Assembly: GCF_030813235.1 (NCBI RefSeq)
Contig: NZ_JAUSUB010000018.1
Location: 42,920 to 106,919 of the forward strand
Reading direction: 5' to 3'
Length of the DNA: 64,000 bases
Source of the DNA: Cytobacillus purgationiresistens
GTDB lineage: Bacteria; Bacillota; Bacilli; Bacillales; Cytobacillaceae
Positions 1 to 8,201 of this stretch are shown piece by piece. The number at the start of each line of letters is the position of its first letter. Position 1 is the stretch's first letter. The translations under genes and the position numbers were made by a program. The notes below the pieces were generated by a model. The model did no database searches. It was not told the origin of the DNA and saw nothing but the letters and a program-made list of their open reading frames with translations.

Positions 1-4
1 TTGA

Positions 5-722
5 TGTTCTAATCCGATTATTAGAACACGATTTGTTCGATTTTCGCTGATTTGGTGTTCTAATCCGATTATTAAAACATGATTTGTGCGGTTTTGACTG
101 ATTTGATGTTCTAATCCGATTTTTAGAACACGATTTGTTTGATTTTCGCTGACTGATTTGATGTTCTAATCCGATTTTTAGAACATGATTTGTTCGATTT
201 TTGCTGATTTGGTGTTCTAATCCGATTTTTAGAACACGATTTGATTGGTTTTAGCTAATTTGATGTTCTAATCTGATTTTTAGAACATGATTTGTTCGAT
301 TTTCGCTGATTTGGTGTTCTAATCCGATTATTAAAACATGATTTGTGCGGTTTTGACTGATTTGATGTTCTAATCCGATTATTAGAACACGATTTGTTCG
401 ATTTTCGCTGATTTGATGTTCTAATCCGATTTTTAGAACACGATTTGATTGGTTTTAGCTAATTTGATGTTCTAATCTGATTTTTAGAACACGATTTGTC
501 CGATTTTTGCTGATTTGGTGTTCTAATCCGATTTTTAGAACACAATTTGTTCGATTTTCGCTGATTTGATGTTCTAATCCGATTATTAGAACACGATTGG
601 TTCGATTTTCGCTGATTTGATGTTCTAATCCGATTATTAGAACACGATTGGTTCGATTTTCGCTGATTTGATGTTCTAATCCGATTTTTAGAATACAGAT
701 TGATCGGGGCTAAGACTTTTTT
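5..722. repeat. 51-bp palindromic tandem repeat array (14 units)
   Basis: Fourteen units begin with TGTTCTAAT at 5, 56, 107, 162, 213, 264, 315, 366, 417, 468, 519, 570, 621 and 672. The period is 51 bp except for one 55-bp unit (107 to 162), which contains a 4-bp CTGA duplication. Each unit opens with an inverted repeat (TGTTCTAAT, short spacer, ATTAGAACA), followed by a degenerate segment with CGATTTGTTCGATTTTCGCTGATTT. Variant units recur (56 resembles 315; 213 resembles 417), suggesting segmental duplication inside the array. No frame stays open through the array because of the 55-bp unit and stop codons. The array begins at or before base 1, so its full length is unknown. Confidence 0.9.
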
Positions 723-754
723 TGTGCTAATTTGCCAAAAAAAACCTCCTTAAG

Positions 755-800
755 AAAAGAGTCTGTCCAAGGTACAAAATGACCTTTGGACAGACTCTTT
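755..800. terminator. Rho-independent terminator after metQ
   Basis: A 19-bp, nearly perfect stem (AAAGAGTCTGTCCAAGGT paired with ACCTTTGGACAGACTCTTT) with an 8-nt loop lies just past the metQ stop codon. Read on the minus strand it is followed by pyrimidine-rich sequence. Confidence 0.8.
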
Positions 801-810
801 CTTGATCTCT

Positions 811-1641
811 TTATTTAAAAGCTGGAATGGCTGTTTCATCATAATTTTCTTCCAGGAATTCGCGTACTTCCGGACTCGTCATGACTTCGGCTAATTTTTG
901 AATGGGCTCCGAGTCTGCATTATCTTTGCGTGCTACTAGGGTTATCGCAAATTCATTATCTACTCCTTCAGTTAAGAGTGCATCACTTTTTGGTGTCAAT
1001 CCAAGCGGTGAAGCATAAGCAGGTGTCATGACTACTGCATCTGCATCATCATACATTCTCGCTAACATTAATAAATCTACTTCTTCAAACTTAAAGTTTT
1101 TTGGGTTGTCAACAATATCAGCTTTCGTATAATATGGACCCGTTTTTTCTTGTAATGTGATGACATCATGTTGAGCTAACAGAGCCAATGAACGATCTAT
1201 ATTTGAAATGTCATTCGCAATGGCAATTACAGCACCCTCCGGTAATTCTTCCACCGAATTGTATTCTTTAGAGTACACACCATAATTCGCAAAATAGATA
1301 GGTGTAATTGGCACTAGTTCTGCCTCATTGTTTCGATTAAATTCCTCCATATAAGGAACATGCTGAAAGAAGTTTGCATCCACTTCTTTTGCCGCAAGTG
1401 CACTGTTAGGCTGAACATTATCACCTAATACAACCATTTCGAGGTTAATGCCGTCCTCTGCTAGTTTTGGTTTCACAAGCTCAAGAATTTCCGTCATTGG
1501 GGGAATCAGTGAAGCTACTTTCAATGTTACTTCTTCATTGCCATTACCTTGCGCTTTTTCACTATCTTTGGCTTCATTATCTTGACCGCAGCCAGCTAAA
1601 ATAAATAGGAACACGGTCATAAGTAAAAGGATTTTCTTCAT
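811..1641 (-). CDS. metQ: MetQ/NlpA-family substrate-binding lipoprotein
   Basis: This is the extracytoplasmic solute-binding lipoprotein of a methionine-type (MetNPQ) ABC importer. The N-terminus is a lipoprotein signal with hydrophobic stretch MKKILLLMTVFLF and lipobox LAGC, so the mature protein is anchored by Cys. The body matches the NlpA lipoprotein family (pattern NANFFQHVPY region, about 276 aa). I chose the ATG at 1641, because GGAGG sits about 8 nt upstream; the upstream in-frame ATG overlaps that Shine-Dalgarno. It is last in a metN-metP-metQ operon on the minus strand. No S-box (SAM riboswitch) is visible upstream of the operon, so methionine is the family default and not proven; D-methionine, sulfoxide or another amino acid is possible. 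Confidence 0.9.
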   Translation of the reverse strand: MKKILLLMTVFLFILAGCGQDNEAKDSEKAQGNGNEEVTLKVASLIPPMTEILELVKPKLAEDGINLEMVVLGDNVQPNSALAAKEVDANFFQHVPYMEEFNRNNEAELVPITPIYFANYGVYSKEYNSVEELPEGAVIAIANDISNIDRSLALLAQHDVITLQEKTGPYYTKADIVDNPKNFKFEEVDLLMLARMYDDADAVVMTPAYASPLGLTPKSDALLTEGVDNEFAITLVARKDNADSEPIQKLAEVMTSPEVREFLEENYDETAIPAFK

Positions 1642-1659
1642 TATGTTTTCCTCCATTAG

Positions 1660-2322
1660 TTATCTTTTATCAATCATTCTTGATACAGTGGTTCCAGTGA
1701 ATTGTATAAGCTGAACCAGTATGACCATGATGATAATCATATATATCATCAAATCAGTTTTAAATTGCTGATAGCCGTAACGAATGGCAAAGTCACCTAT
1801 GCCACCGCCTCCCACCACTCCCATAATCGTTGAATAGGAGATGAAACTGATAATCGATGTGGTTAATCCGAGAACTAGTCCAGAACGGGCCTCGACATAA
1901 AGAAATTTAAAGATCACTTCCTTAACAGAAGCACCCATTGAAATAGCTGCTTCCATCACACCCCTTGGCACGTCCAATAAAGATTGCTCGACCAATCGCG
2001 AATAATGGGCAATCGCGATGATGGATAGCGGAATGGTTGCAGCTGCTGTGCCAATAGCAGTCCCGATGATGAATCTTGTAAATGGGATTAAAAAAACTAC
2101 CAATAATAAAAACGGGAAAGAACGGATAATATTGACGAATAAATTTAATGTCGAAAAAACAAACTTGTTCTCAATCATTTGCCCCTTCCTGCAAAGGAAA
2201 AGCAATGTTCCAACCGGGAGCCCTATTAGAACGGCAGCGAAAATAGAAACACCCACCATTACAAAGGTTTCGCCAATCGCTCCCCAAATCTCAGCTTCAT
2301 ATTGAACTAATATCTCAGGCAT
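1660..2322 (-). CDS. metP: MetI/MetP-type ABC transporter permease
   Basis: Integral membrane permease of the MetNPQ importer, about 220 aa with five or six hydrophobic segments. The cytoplasmic EAA loop (EAAISMGASVKEVIFKFLY region, residues about 125-145) is the docking site for the ATPase. The gene overlaps metN by 8 nt, indicating translational coupling. I prefer the ATG at 2322 (MPEILVQYEAE) over the ATG at 2337, which lies immediately after AAAGG and has no proper spacing. It is transcribed between metN and metQ, and the 18-nt gap to metQ contains that gene's ribosome-binding site. Confidence 0.9.
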   Translation of the reverse strand: MPEILVQYEAEIWGAIGETFVMVGVSIFAAVLIGLPVGTLLFLCRKGQMIENKFVFSTLNLFVNIIRSFPFLLLVVFLIPFTRFIIGTAIGTAAATIPLSIIAIAHYSRLVEQSLLDVPRGVMEAAISMGASVKEVIFKFLYVEARSGLVLGLTTSIISFISYSTIMGVVGGGGIGDFAIRYGYQQFKTDLMIYMIIIMVILVQLIQFTGTTVSRMIDKR

Positions 2323-3064
2323 GGTGCATCTCACCATCCTTTGTTAGTTGTTCTACAAAGCGTTTGGGACTATCATCTATATCTTGGATTCCCTTTGGTT
2401 CAATTGATACTTCTTCATAGATTTCGCCATCTGTCATGACCGTTACGCGATTGCAAATGCTCTTAATCACTTCCATCTCATGACTGACAATGACAATGGT
2501 CACACCGAGACTTTTATTTACATTTTCTAACACACCTAATATTTCAGCCGTGGTATTCGGATCAAGCGAAGAGGTTGGTTCATCGCATAGCAGCACTTGC
2601 GGGTTATTCGCCAATGCCCTTGCAATAGCCACACGCTGTTTTTCTCCACCGCTTAATTGTGAAGGATATTTTTCCATGAAAGTCTCGAGTCCGACAAATT
2701 GCAGACACTCCATCACGCGGTTCCGACGTTCTTTCTTTGGATAGTTTGCCAATTCCAAAGATACAGCCACATTCTCGAAAACCGTTTTATTCGCCACTAG
2801 ATTAAAATGCTGAAAGATCATCCCTATTGATTTCCGTGCTTGTCGAAGATCTATGCTGCTCAAGCTTGTCAGCTTTTGATCATTCACTTCCACTTCACCA
2901 TCATCTGGGGATTCCAACAAATTCATTAGCCGCAGCAAGGTTGATTTACCCGCGCCGCTCGCTCCGATGATTCCATGGATCTCACCTTTATTTATTACTA
3001 AAGAGACAGACTTAATGGCCTGGAACTGCGAAAAATTTTTACTCACTTGATGTAATTTAATCAT
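2315..3064 (-). CDS. metN: MetN-type ABC transporter ATP-binding protein
   Basis: ATPase of the importer, 249 aa from the ATG at 3064. Visible motifs are Walker A GASGAGKST, Q-loop IFQHFNL, signature LSGGEKQRVAIARAL, Walker B LLCDEPTSSLD and the switch His in VIVSHEM. The preferred start follows GAAAGGGG with a 7-nt spacer; the longest frame begins 36 nt earlier without a good ribosome-binding site. The usual C-terminal NIL (ACT-like) regulatory domain of longer MetN proteins (about 340 aa) is absent, so this is a short MetN variant that may lack transinhibition by methionine. Confidence 0.9.
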   Translation of the reverse strand: MIKLHQVSKNFSQFQAIKSVSLVINKGEIHGIIGASGAGKSTLLRLMNLLESPDDGEVEVNDQKLTSLSSIDLRQARKSIGMIFQHFNLVANKTVFENVAVSLELANYPKKERRNRVMECLQFVGLETFMEKYPSQLSGGEKQRVAIARALANNPQVLLCDEPTSSLDPNTTAEILGVLENVNKSLGVTIVIVSHEMEVIKSICNRVTVMTDGEIYEEVSIEPKGIQDIDDSPKRFVEQLTKDGEMHHA

Positions 3065-3173
3065 AAAAAAACCCCTTTCTATTATGGGAAAGGTGATCAT
3101 AACGTCTATTATTATAGCCTAATAATTTTAGGATGTCATTTTGGCAGAAGATTTAGTCAACTAGGGCGAATAG

Positions 3174-3208
3174 AAAGATCCAGCTCCATTCGACGGGGCC
3201 GGACCTTT
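3174..3208. terminator. Terminator between terD-vWA gene and metN
   Basis: Imperfect stem AAAGATCCAGCTCC / GGGCCGGACCTTTT directly downstream of the TerD-vWA gene on the minus strand, ending in a pyrimidine-rich tract. It separates that gene from the met operon. Confidence 0.6.
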
Positions 3209-3239
3209 TATAGCATTTGCTTGCAATCATTTTCTTATC

Positions 3240-4502
3240 CTAATGCAAGAGACCATGCCTTTTCGCCTCAGCAAGCCAGGTAGGAAACTCATCCAGCAGA
3301 CGGTTGTATAATTCTTCGTCTGTTATATTATCCAAATCATCCAATGCGAAAAAGCCAGCATTATCAATGAACCTGCCAGGCAGATTATCGAGCTTTTGCA
3401 GTACGCCGTAATTTGCATTGCCAATCCCGACAAATTGCCAAAATAGGTTCTGTTTTGAGGAGTCTACTAATATCTTTGAAATCTTTTTATCCTCATAAAT
3501 CCCGCCATCACTGAAAAAGATCACATACGTTGGAATATCATTTCTCGGTTCTTCCTTCACGTATTTTTTAATCACATCCCGCATCACAGCAGGCTCATTA
3601 TTACCTACCCCCAGCCCACTGAATATCTTTGGTGTGGGATACGTCCGTTTAATATAATCCTCATAGTCCCGCTCGTTTACGCTCTTCGCTCTCATAGACT
3701 TTGAGCCGAAAAACCAAACATCTAATTCTCCATTATCATCCATACATGCAGCTACAGCAAGCACCCTCTCAAACGCGCGTTGCACTGTTCCCTTTGCATA
3801 TAATGCTGTCATCGAACCAGAAGCATCAAAAACAACAGCTACACGCGCCTTCACTTGCGGAATCTTCTTCTTTTCCAAAGAAACGGCAACCTTTTTCTTA
3901 AGCAGGTCTATTTTGGATAAGTTAATTTTCGGCGCGGGAGCAGCTTCAGCCGGAGGCGCTTCAACTTGAGGCAAAGAAGGACTCTCAGGCTCTTCAACAT
4001 CCACACCAAAGGACTCTGCCAACGGTTTTAATCCTCCATTAAATCCTCTGCCAATCGCGCGAAATTTAAAATTGGACTGATGTCGATAAACCTCAGCAAT
4101 TACAAGTGCCTTCTCCTCAGCCACATCATCCACCTGATAATGAACTTCTCCCTGTACACTCTTAACATTTATACAAAGACCTTGAACCGTGCTAAACGTT
4201 AAATGACCATCTAGAGTAGCTGTAAAAGCACCACGCTGGATTGAAGGTGAAAGTCGATCTAAATCAATTGTAAAAACGACTCTGTTTTTCTCATTTTCCT
4301 TGAGCGAAACACTTCGTTCAGGATCTGTTTCCTGGTTGTAAAATACCATGTAATCATCGGATGGCACCTTCCCATCGGCAGTCACTAAGAAAGAACTAAC
4401 ATCCAATTCTGATGAAGAAGACCATTGCACTTCTATAGTGATTATTCCGCTTGATGGGAGAAGTGTATTAGCTCCTTTTTTTAGGGAAACTGTGTTAGAC
4501 AT
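3240..4502 (-). CDS. TerD-domain / von Willebrand factor A fusion stress protein
   Basis: A 420-aa cytoplasmic protein. Residues about 1-170 match the TerD family (opening MSNTVSLKKGANTLL; ALVIAEVYRHQSNFKFRAIG), a Ca2+-binding fold found in tellurium and general stress clusters. A Pro/Ala-rich linker (about 175-195) leads to a vWA domain with an intact MIDAS motif DASGSMT and FFSDGG, like TerF/TerY proteins. The start at 4502 is preferred: GGAG lies 9 nt upstream and the family begins here. Other ter genes (terB, terC, terZ) are not in the window, so it is an isolated member. The exact function is unknown; metal-dependent protein binding under stress is the family-level inference. Confidence 0.85.
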   Translation of the reverse strand: MSNTVSLKKGANTLLPSSGIITIEVQWSSSSELDVSSFLVTADGKVPSDDYMVFYNQETDPERSVSLKENEKNRVVFTIDLDRLSPSIQRGAFTATLDGHLTFSTVQGLCINVKSVQGEVHYQVDDVAEEKALVIAEVYRHQSNFKFRAIGRGFNGGLKPLAESFGVDVEEPESPSLPQVEAPPAEAAPAPKINLSKIDLLKKKVAVSLEKKKIPQVKARVAVVFDASGSMTALYAKGTVQRAFERVLAVAACMDDNGELDVWFFGSKSMRAKSVNERDYEDYIKRTYPTPKIFSGLGVGNNEPAVMRDVIKKYVKEEPRNDIPTYVIFFSDGGIYEDKKISKILVDSSKQNLFWQFVGIGNANYGVLQKLDNLPGRFIDNAGFFALDDLDNITDEELYNRLLDEFPTWLAEAKRHGLLH

Positions 4503-4754
4503 GACAGAAATCTCCATTCTAGTTTTCTTTTTATTATAATAATAGGAATTGATTACTACAATTCATAAAAATTTTTTTCTTTTGATATGGAAATATTTAT
4601 TGTTTCTATTGAGGTTTAAATTGTAGAACAGTTCACCAGATGAATGTTAGTGAGGTTAGTTAGGAAAAAAAAGGGTGTTTTCCTTCTTTTTGAATAAACT
4701 ATCCTTTTTTATCAAAAATAACAATAAGTTTTTAATATAAAAGGAGATGAATGG

Positions 4755-5627
4755 ATGAAAAAAGAGCAAATAATCAAGTGGACGTTGGTAGTTGGACTTT
4801 TGTTATTTTTTCAAATGACAAATGTCATGATTATACATGCGGATGAGGAATCCTTGGGTGATATCTCGCAGCAATGGTGGAAAAAGGACAAACGGGATAA
4901 TCCCAAGGAAGGTTTTCCTGACCTTAGAGGAGGACCGGAAATCCCCAATCGAGCACGTCAGCAACCTGTTGATATGACAGTCTTACAGCAACGGTATCCA
5001 GATATATTTTTTTTACAAGGTTCTACTGATCAAAAACGAGTTGCTTTAACTTTTGATGATGGCCCTGACCCACGTTTTACTAATGATGTATTAGAAGTAT
5101 TAAACCAGTACAATGTACCGGGAACGTTTTTCTTATTAGGCTCGAGAGCTGTTGCTTATCCTGAAATAGTCACGCAGATTCAAAATGAAGGTCATGTAAT
5201 TGGAAACCATACATACATCCACCCTAACCTTGTAGATGAATCCGACATCGAAATGCTAGAGCAGGAAGTAACTAGATCTGAAGATGCTCTTAATGACATT
5301 ATTGGTTACCGACCACATTTATTCAGACCCCCCTATGGTTTCTTATACAATGAATTGGTCGAAAAGCTTGCGGAGATGCAATATTTAGTGATTGGCTGGT
5401 CGGTGGATTCGTTAGATTGGCAGGAAGACCCGCCAGAGGTTATCGCTTCAAATGTGTTAGACGACGTGCAGCCAGGAGCGATTATTCTCATGCATGACGG
5501 TGCAGGTGTGGATGGAGATCGAACCAATACAATCGAATCACTTCACCAAATTATCCCGACACTGCAAGAGCAAGGCTACGAATTTGTCACTGTACCAGAA
5601 TTGTTGAATGTTCCATTTGCGAAATAG
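4755..5627 (+). CDS. Secreted polysaccharide deacetylase (NodB/PdaA-like)
   Basis: A 290-aa exported protein with a Sec signal (charged start, hydrophobic about 10-28) and a carbohydrate esterase 4 (NodB) domain over about residues 90-285. Motif 1 TFDDGPD supplies the catalytic base and metal Asp, motif 2 HTYIHPNL the metal His residues, motif 3 RPPYG follows, and ILMHDG is motif 5. Family members remove N- or O-acetyl groups from peptidoglycan or other glycans using Zn2+ or another divalent metal. AAAGGAGATGAATGG gives a strong ribosome-binding site. It is on the plus strand, against the surrounding minus-strand genes, and is monocistronic. The substrate cannot be told from sequence. Confidence 0.9.
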   Translation: MKKEQIIKWTLVVGLLLFFQMTNVMIIHADEESLGDISQQWWKKDKRDNPKEGFPDLRGGPEIPNRARQQPVDMTVLQQRYPDIFFLQGSTDQKRVALTFDDGPDPRFTNDVLEVLNQYNVPGTFFLLGSRAVAYPEIVTQIQNEGHVIGNHTYIHPNLVDESDIEMLEQEVTRSEDALNDIIGYRPHLFRPPYGFLYNELVEKLAEMQYLVIGWSVDSLDWQEDPPEVIASNVLDDVQPGAIILMHDGAGVDGDRTNTIESLHQIIPTLQEQGYEFVTVPELLNVPFAK

Positions 5628-5767
5628 AAGATCTTTCTTCTATTTCTTTTCATTTCTTGTATTAAAGTTTTCCTTTTAATTTCAACCTCTATATTCCCTT
5701 CCCAATGAAAACACATTGATAAACTTAGAATTAGCTCTTCATTCCTATCCTTTAATTTACTCCGAAA

Positions 5768-5806
5768 AAAATAACTGGTCTACTTTCTATCAGCCCAGTT
5801 ATTTTT
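5768..5806. terminator. Terminator after the deacetylase gene
   Basis: Stem AAATAACTGG / CCAGTTATTTTT with a 17-nt loop, ending in a T/A-rich tract on the plus strand. It lies between the deacetylase gene and the leftmost att-like repeat of the island, so it marks the chromosomal side of the junction. Confidence 0.65.
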
Positions 5807-5820
5807 AAAAATTCTACTAA

Positions 5821-5867
5821 ACCTCATTTGCTTATGATACGGTGAACCGTATTATATCTAAGTGAGT
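5821..5867 (-). other. SCC-like attachment site copy A (outer island boundary)
   Basis: Same orientation as the rlmH 3' end. On the minus strand it reads CACCGTATCATAAGCAAATG, one mismatch from rlmH in the shared ACCGTATCATAAGYAAATG core. The left flank adds a second arm (CTCACTTAGATATAATACGG), which makes the whole site an imperfect palindrome around ACCGT. It is the outermost copy found and probably the island/chromosome junction. Confidence 0.75.
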
Positions 5868-5913
5868 TTTAATCATCATCAGGACACCAAGCTCCAAAGT
5901 AGTCCTCTACCAT

Positions 5914-6057
5914 TCACTCGGTCATTGTATAATATATACTAGCTAGAAATGGCTGTTTCCTTCTAATATAATCAAATCTACGCCAATCTTCTGAATCTGT
6001 TATGCCCTTATAGCTACAGGTGTGTTTTTTAAATAATTTAAATCTACGCTGCTTCAT
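5914..6057 (-). CDS. Unrecognised 47-aa basic ORF in the island
   Basis: A 47-aa frame beginning MKQRRFKLFKKHTCSYKG and ending YYTMTE. It starts inside the last codons of the upstream remnant (6044-6268), an overlap typical of coupled genes. The frame continues after its TGA with a further 14 sense codons (MVEDYFGAWCPDDD, stop at 5869), so the TGA may be a nonsense mutation and the original protein about 62 aa. Highly basic N-terminus and acidic C-terminus. I do not recognise a family. It may be a real small protein or debris in a decaying cassette. Confidence 0.35.
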   Translation of the reverse strand: MKQRRFKLFKKHTCSYKGITDSEDWRRFDYIRRKQPFLASIYYTMTE

Positions 6058-6268
6058 TCCTCATAATTTGCACACTGGTGTACTGAGCTAATTCACAGAG
6101 TGTGCTACATATCTCAATAATCCCATATAGGTCGTATTCACTTACAATATTTAGCCCTGTTGATGGGAAATTATTAGAAAATAATTCTCTCGACTCTTTT
6201 AACTCATTAAAGTATTGTCTACATTTACTGCATAATCTGTATCCAAGTGATTTAAATAGTCTTTTGTA
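6044..6268 (-). pseudogene. Start-less gene remnant upstream of the 47-aa ORF
   Basis: An open stretch of 74 codons on the minus strand with no in-frame ATG, GTG or TTG near its beginning; a stop codon lies immediately upstream at 6269-6271. The reading contains LCSKCRQYFNELKES and ends in RNEAA, with protein-like composition. The CxxC pair near the start could be half of a zinc knuckle. I infer a 5'-truncated gene; the family is not recognised. Confidence 0.35.
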
Positions 6269-6420
6269 TTAAAAAAACACTATTTTCCTTCCATAACAAA
6301 AGGATAAAAAACAAGGATTATCGGATCATGCTTTTCATAAAAATGTACATTTTATGTAATTTTTATGATAATATAGTACTGATTTTAATATTTGTTAATT
6401 TTGTAAGAGGAGGATAAAAA

Positions 6421-6891
6421 ATGAAAGAAATTGAATTCTCAACTAGTTTACTATTCTTTTGGATAAAAGGTAAGGTTGAGGTCGATAATAGGTTTGTAAA
6501 AACAAATTTATCAAACACATTATTAGGATTTATCCCTGCTGGTAAAGACCAACAAAATGTCCCTCTAAAAAATATATCTGGAGCTATGTTATCTACCAAA
6601 TACTATATCAAACCAATTATTTTAGGTTTATTTATATTTTTCATAGGATTGGGATCTCTGGGAAATAGCTTTATCTTTGGTTTGTTACTTCTAATTTTAG
6701 GAATAGGCATTGCAGGTAATGGTCTTCAAACAATATTAAAAATTGAAAAATCAGGAACACCCTATTTAATAATGGTCCCATTTTTCGAAAAACAAAAAAT
6801 GCAATTATTAAACAATACTATACATGACGCTCTAGCAGAAGATACAGATAAAACGGATTTAAATTTATATTTTGATAGGAAATCCCAATAA
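6421..6891 (+). CDS. Two-TM membrane protein with PH-like soluble part
   Basis: A 156-aa protein with a good ribosome-binding site (GAGGAGGATAAAAA before the ATG). Residues about 1-60 are a beta-rich soluble region, about 61-105 form two closely spaced hydrophobic segments (LGLFIFFIGLGSLG and IFGLLLLILGIGIAG), and about 110-156 are soluble and acidic. This arrangement resembles bacterial bPH-like membrane proteins, but I cannot confirm the fold. It is the only plus-strand gene of the island and sits alone between att-like copies A and B. Low GC suits acquisition. Function unknown. Confidence 0.6.
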   Translation: MKEIEFSTSLLFFWIKGKVEVDNRFVKTNLSNTLLGFIPAGKDQQNVPLKNISGAMLSTKYYIKPIILGLFIFFIGLGSLGNSFIFGLLLLILGIGIAGNGLQTILKIEKSGTPYLIMVPFFEKQKMQLLNNTIHDALAEDTDKTDLNLYFDRKSQ

Positions 6892-6907
6892 TATTTTAAA
6901 AACTCAT

Positions 6908-6943
6908 AACGCAGAAAGGATAATTAATATCCTCTCTGCGTTT
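6908..6943. terminator. Terminator after the two-TM gene
   Basis: Interrupted stem AACGCAGA-GGATA / TATCC-TCTGCGTT followed by TTAATTA, 16 nt beyond the stop codon of the 156-aa gene. Confidence 0.6.
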
Positions 6944-7068
6944 AATTACCTACTAATAAAAAGATAGGATTGAACCTTATTTATACTGTTCTACGCTCAT
7001 ATAGTTGAATTATCAACCAATAATGTCTAACCAAACAATTCTATAAAATTCACATTATTATAATAGAG

Positions 7069-7116
7069 ACCTCATTTACTTATGATACGGTTCACCGTGA
7101 TGTATCTAAGTGAGGG
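7069..7116 (-). other. SCC-like attachment site copy B (internal cassette boundary)
   Basis: On the minus strand it carries GAACCGTATCATAAGTAAAT followed by GAGGT, 25 bp identical to the rlmH 3' end including its stop codon. The other arm, CTCACTTAGATACATCACGG, makes the site an imperfect 44-bp palindrome. The stop codon (TAG, 7106-7108) of the adjacent 128-aa gene lies in that second arm. It separates the two-TM cassette from the channel/nucleotidyltransferase cassette. Confidence 0.85.
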
Positions 7117-7492
7117 CTTTTCTTTCGTATTCCTCTATATATTCTTTCAATGCTTCAATAAATATGTCTAATTTGTAATTTTTTATTATCTTCTTTTCAG
7201 CATTGCCGCCATAGCCCATAGTAATCGTCCGTGTAGTTATCATTGAATTTAATTTATTAGCACGATTTATTAATATCTTATCATCACTAGTTATATCAAT
7301 AGCATTTTCTAATCTGTGAAAGTGTAATTTAGTTAATCCTTTAAGCTGATAATTATATTTTTTATTAATAAAATTTGAAATTGATATAAATAAATTCCTT
7401 TCAAATTCGCTAACCTTTGAGTAATTAAAAATTAAGGTTTTATCTTTATTGATTTCTCTATAAAAAGATTTTAATATCTCAATACTCTTCAT
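7106..7492 (-). CDS. Unrecognised 128-aa protein, third gene of the channel-MNT operon
   Basis: A soluble, mostly helical 128-aa protein without signal peptide or membrane segment. The ATG at 7492 is chosen because GTGAGGAT stands 6 nt upstream; the longest frame starts at 7528 without such a site. It overlaps the nucleotidyltransferase gene by 14 nt, so the two are translationally coupled. The C-terminal residues (KALT, stop TAG) are encoded by the arm of att-like copy B, so the reading frame ends inside the recombination site as rlmH does on its side. I recognise no family. From context it is a partner, inhibitor or sensor for the MNT protein or the channel. Confidence 0.7.
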   Translation of the reverse strand: MKSIEILKSFYREINKDKTLIFNYSKVSEFERNLFISISNFINKKYNYQLKGLTKLHFHRLENAIDITSDDKILINRANKLNSMITTRTITMGYGGNAEKKIIKNYKLDIFIEALKEYIEEYERKALT

Positions 7493-8201
7493 TTTTATCC
7501 TCACTGTTAATAATTTTTTCACATACATCTAGTAAATTTGATACTTCATTTATCATCTTTATTAATCTATCCCTATTAGGATAAGCCAACTCCTCTTCAA
7601 GCCCCCTGGTGTAATCAATTCTCCATTTAGATAAAGAGATAAAATTTGAATAACTTACTGGTTCATAATTTAAATATTTTGTAAGATTTTCATATGCAGA
7701 ATATCGTCCAAAATTAGGATTACCTATTTTAAAACAGGTTAATATACTAATGTTTCTACATAAGAAAAATAACATTGATAAATCATAACTATTTACTCCA
7801 TTTTCTACCAAACTCTTCTGAACACTGCTAAATAAGTCCCTATACAATTTCATATTCTTTTGATAGCCATCAAAATTTGATAAGTTTATAAAGATATTTT
7901 CATTTCTTTTATTAAAAAGATATTTTCCTTCCTTTTTTAAATGCCATAAAAATAGGGACCCATCTCTAGACATTTTGTTGAATATCTCTTTAGTATATAA
8001 AGAGACATTCACTTCTTTAGCAGGAAATTGGTAATATATTTTCTCTATTAACTTTTCTCTTTCTATTTCTGTAAGAGAATCTACTACTAAAGCAAAAATA
8101 TCTATATCAGAATTAATATCAGCCTCATTTCTTGCCACCGAACCATAAACCATTACAACTTCTAGACCTTTTATATAATTAAAATTATATCCTTCTATCA
8201 T
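7479..8201 (-). CDS. MNT-type nucleotidyltransferase-fold protein
   Basis: A 240-aa protein. Residues about 14-36 contain the minimal nucleotidyltransferase signature GSVARNEADINSDIDI, with the glycine-serine turn and the two metal-binding Asp of DID. The region where the third carboxylate normally stands reads KEVNVSLY, so it may be absent. The C-terminal half (about 110-230) is helical, resembling the substrate-binding or HEPN-like domains fused to such enzymes, but a clear RxxxxH motif is not visible. The start overlaps the preceding channel gene's stop (ATGA). Related MNT proteins AMPylate or add nucleotides to partner toxins in type VII toxin-antitoxin systems. Here the partner could be the channel or the 128-aa protein; that is inference. 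Confidence 0.75.
   Translation of the reverse strand: MIEGYNFNYIKGLEVVMVYGSVARNEADINSDIDIFALVVDSLTEIEREKLIEKIYYQFPAKEVNVSLYTKEIFNKMSRDGSLFLWHLKKEGKYLFNKRNENIFINLSNFDGYQKNMKLYRDLFSSVQKSLVENGVNSYDLSMLFFLCRNISILTCFKIGNPNFGRYSAYENLTKYLNYEPVSYSNFISLSKWRIDYTRGLEEELAYPNRDRLIKMINEVSNLLDVCEKIINSEDKNEEY

Noticed and set aside
1..722. CRISPR array
   Set aside because: Units are contiguous 51-bp repeats without unique spacers, no cas genes are present, and the units themselves vary.
3064..3240. SAM (S-box) riboswitch upstream of metN
   Set aside because: No conserved S-box core is recognisable; only a terminator of the preceding gene is present.
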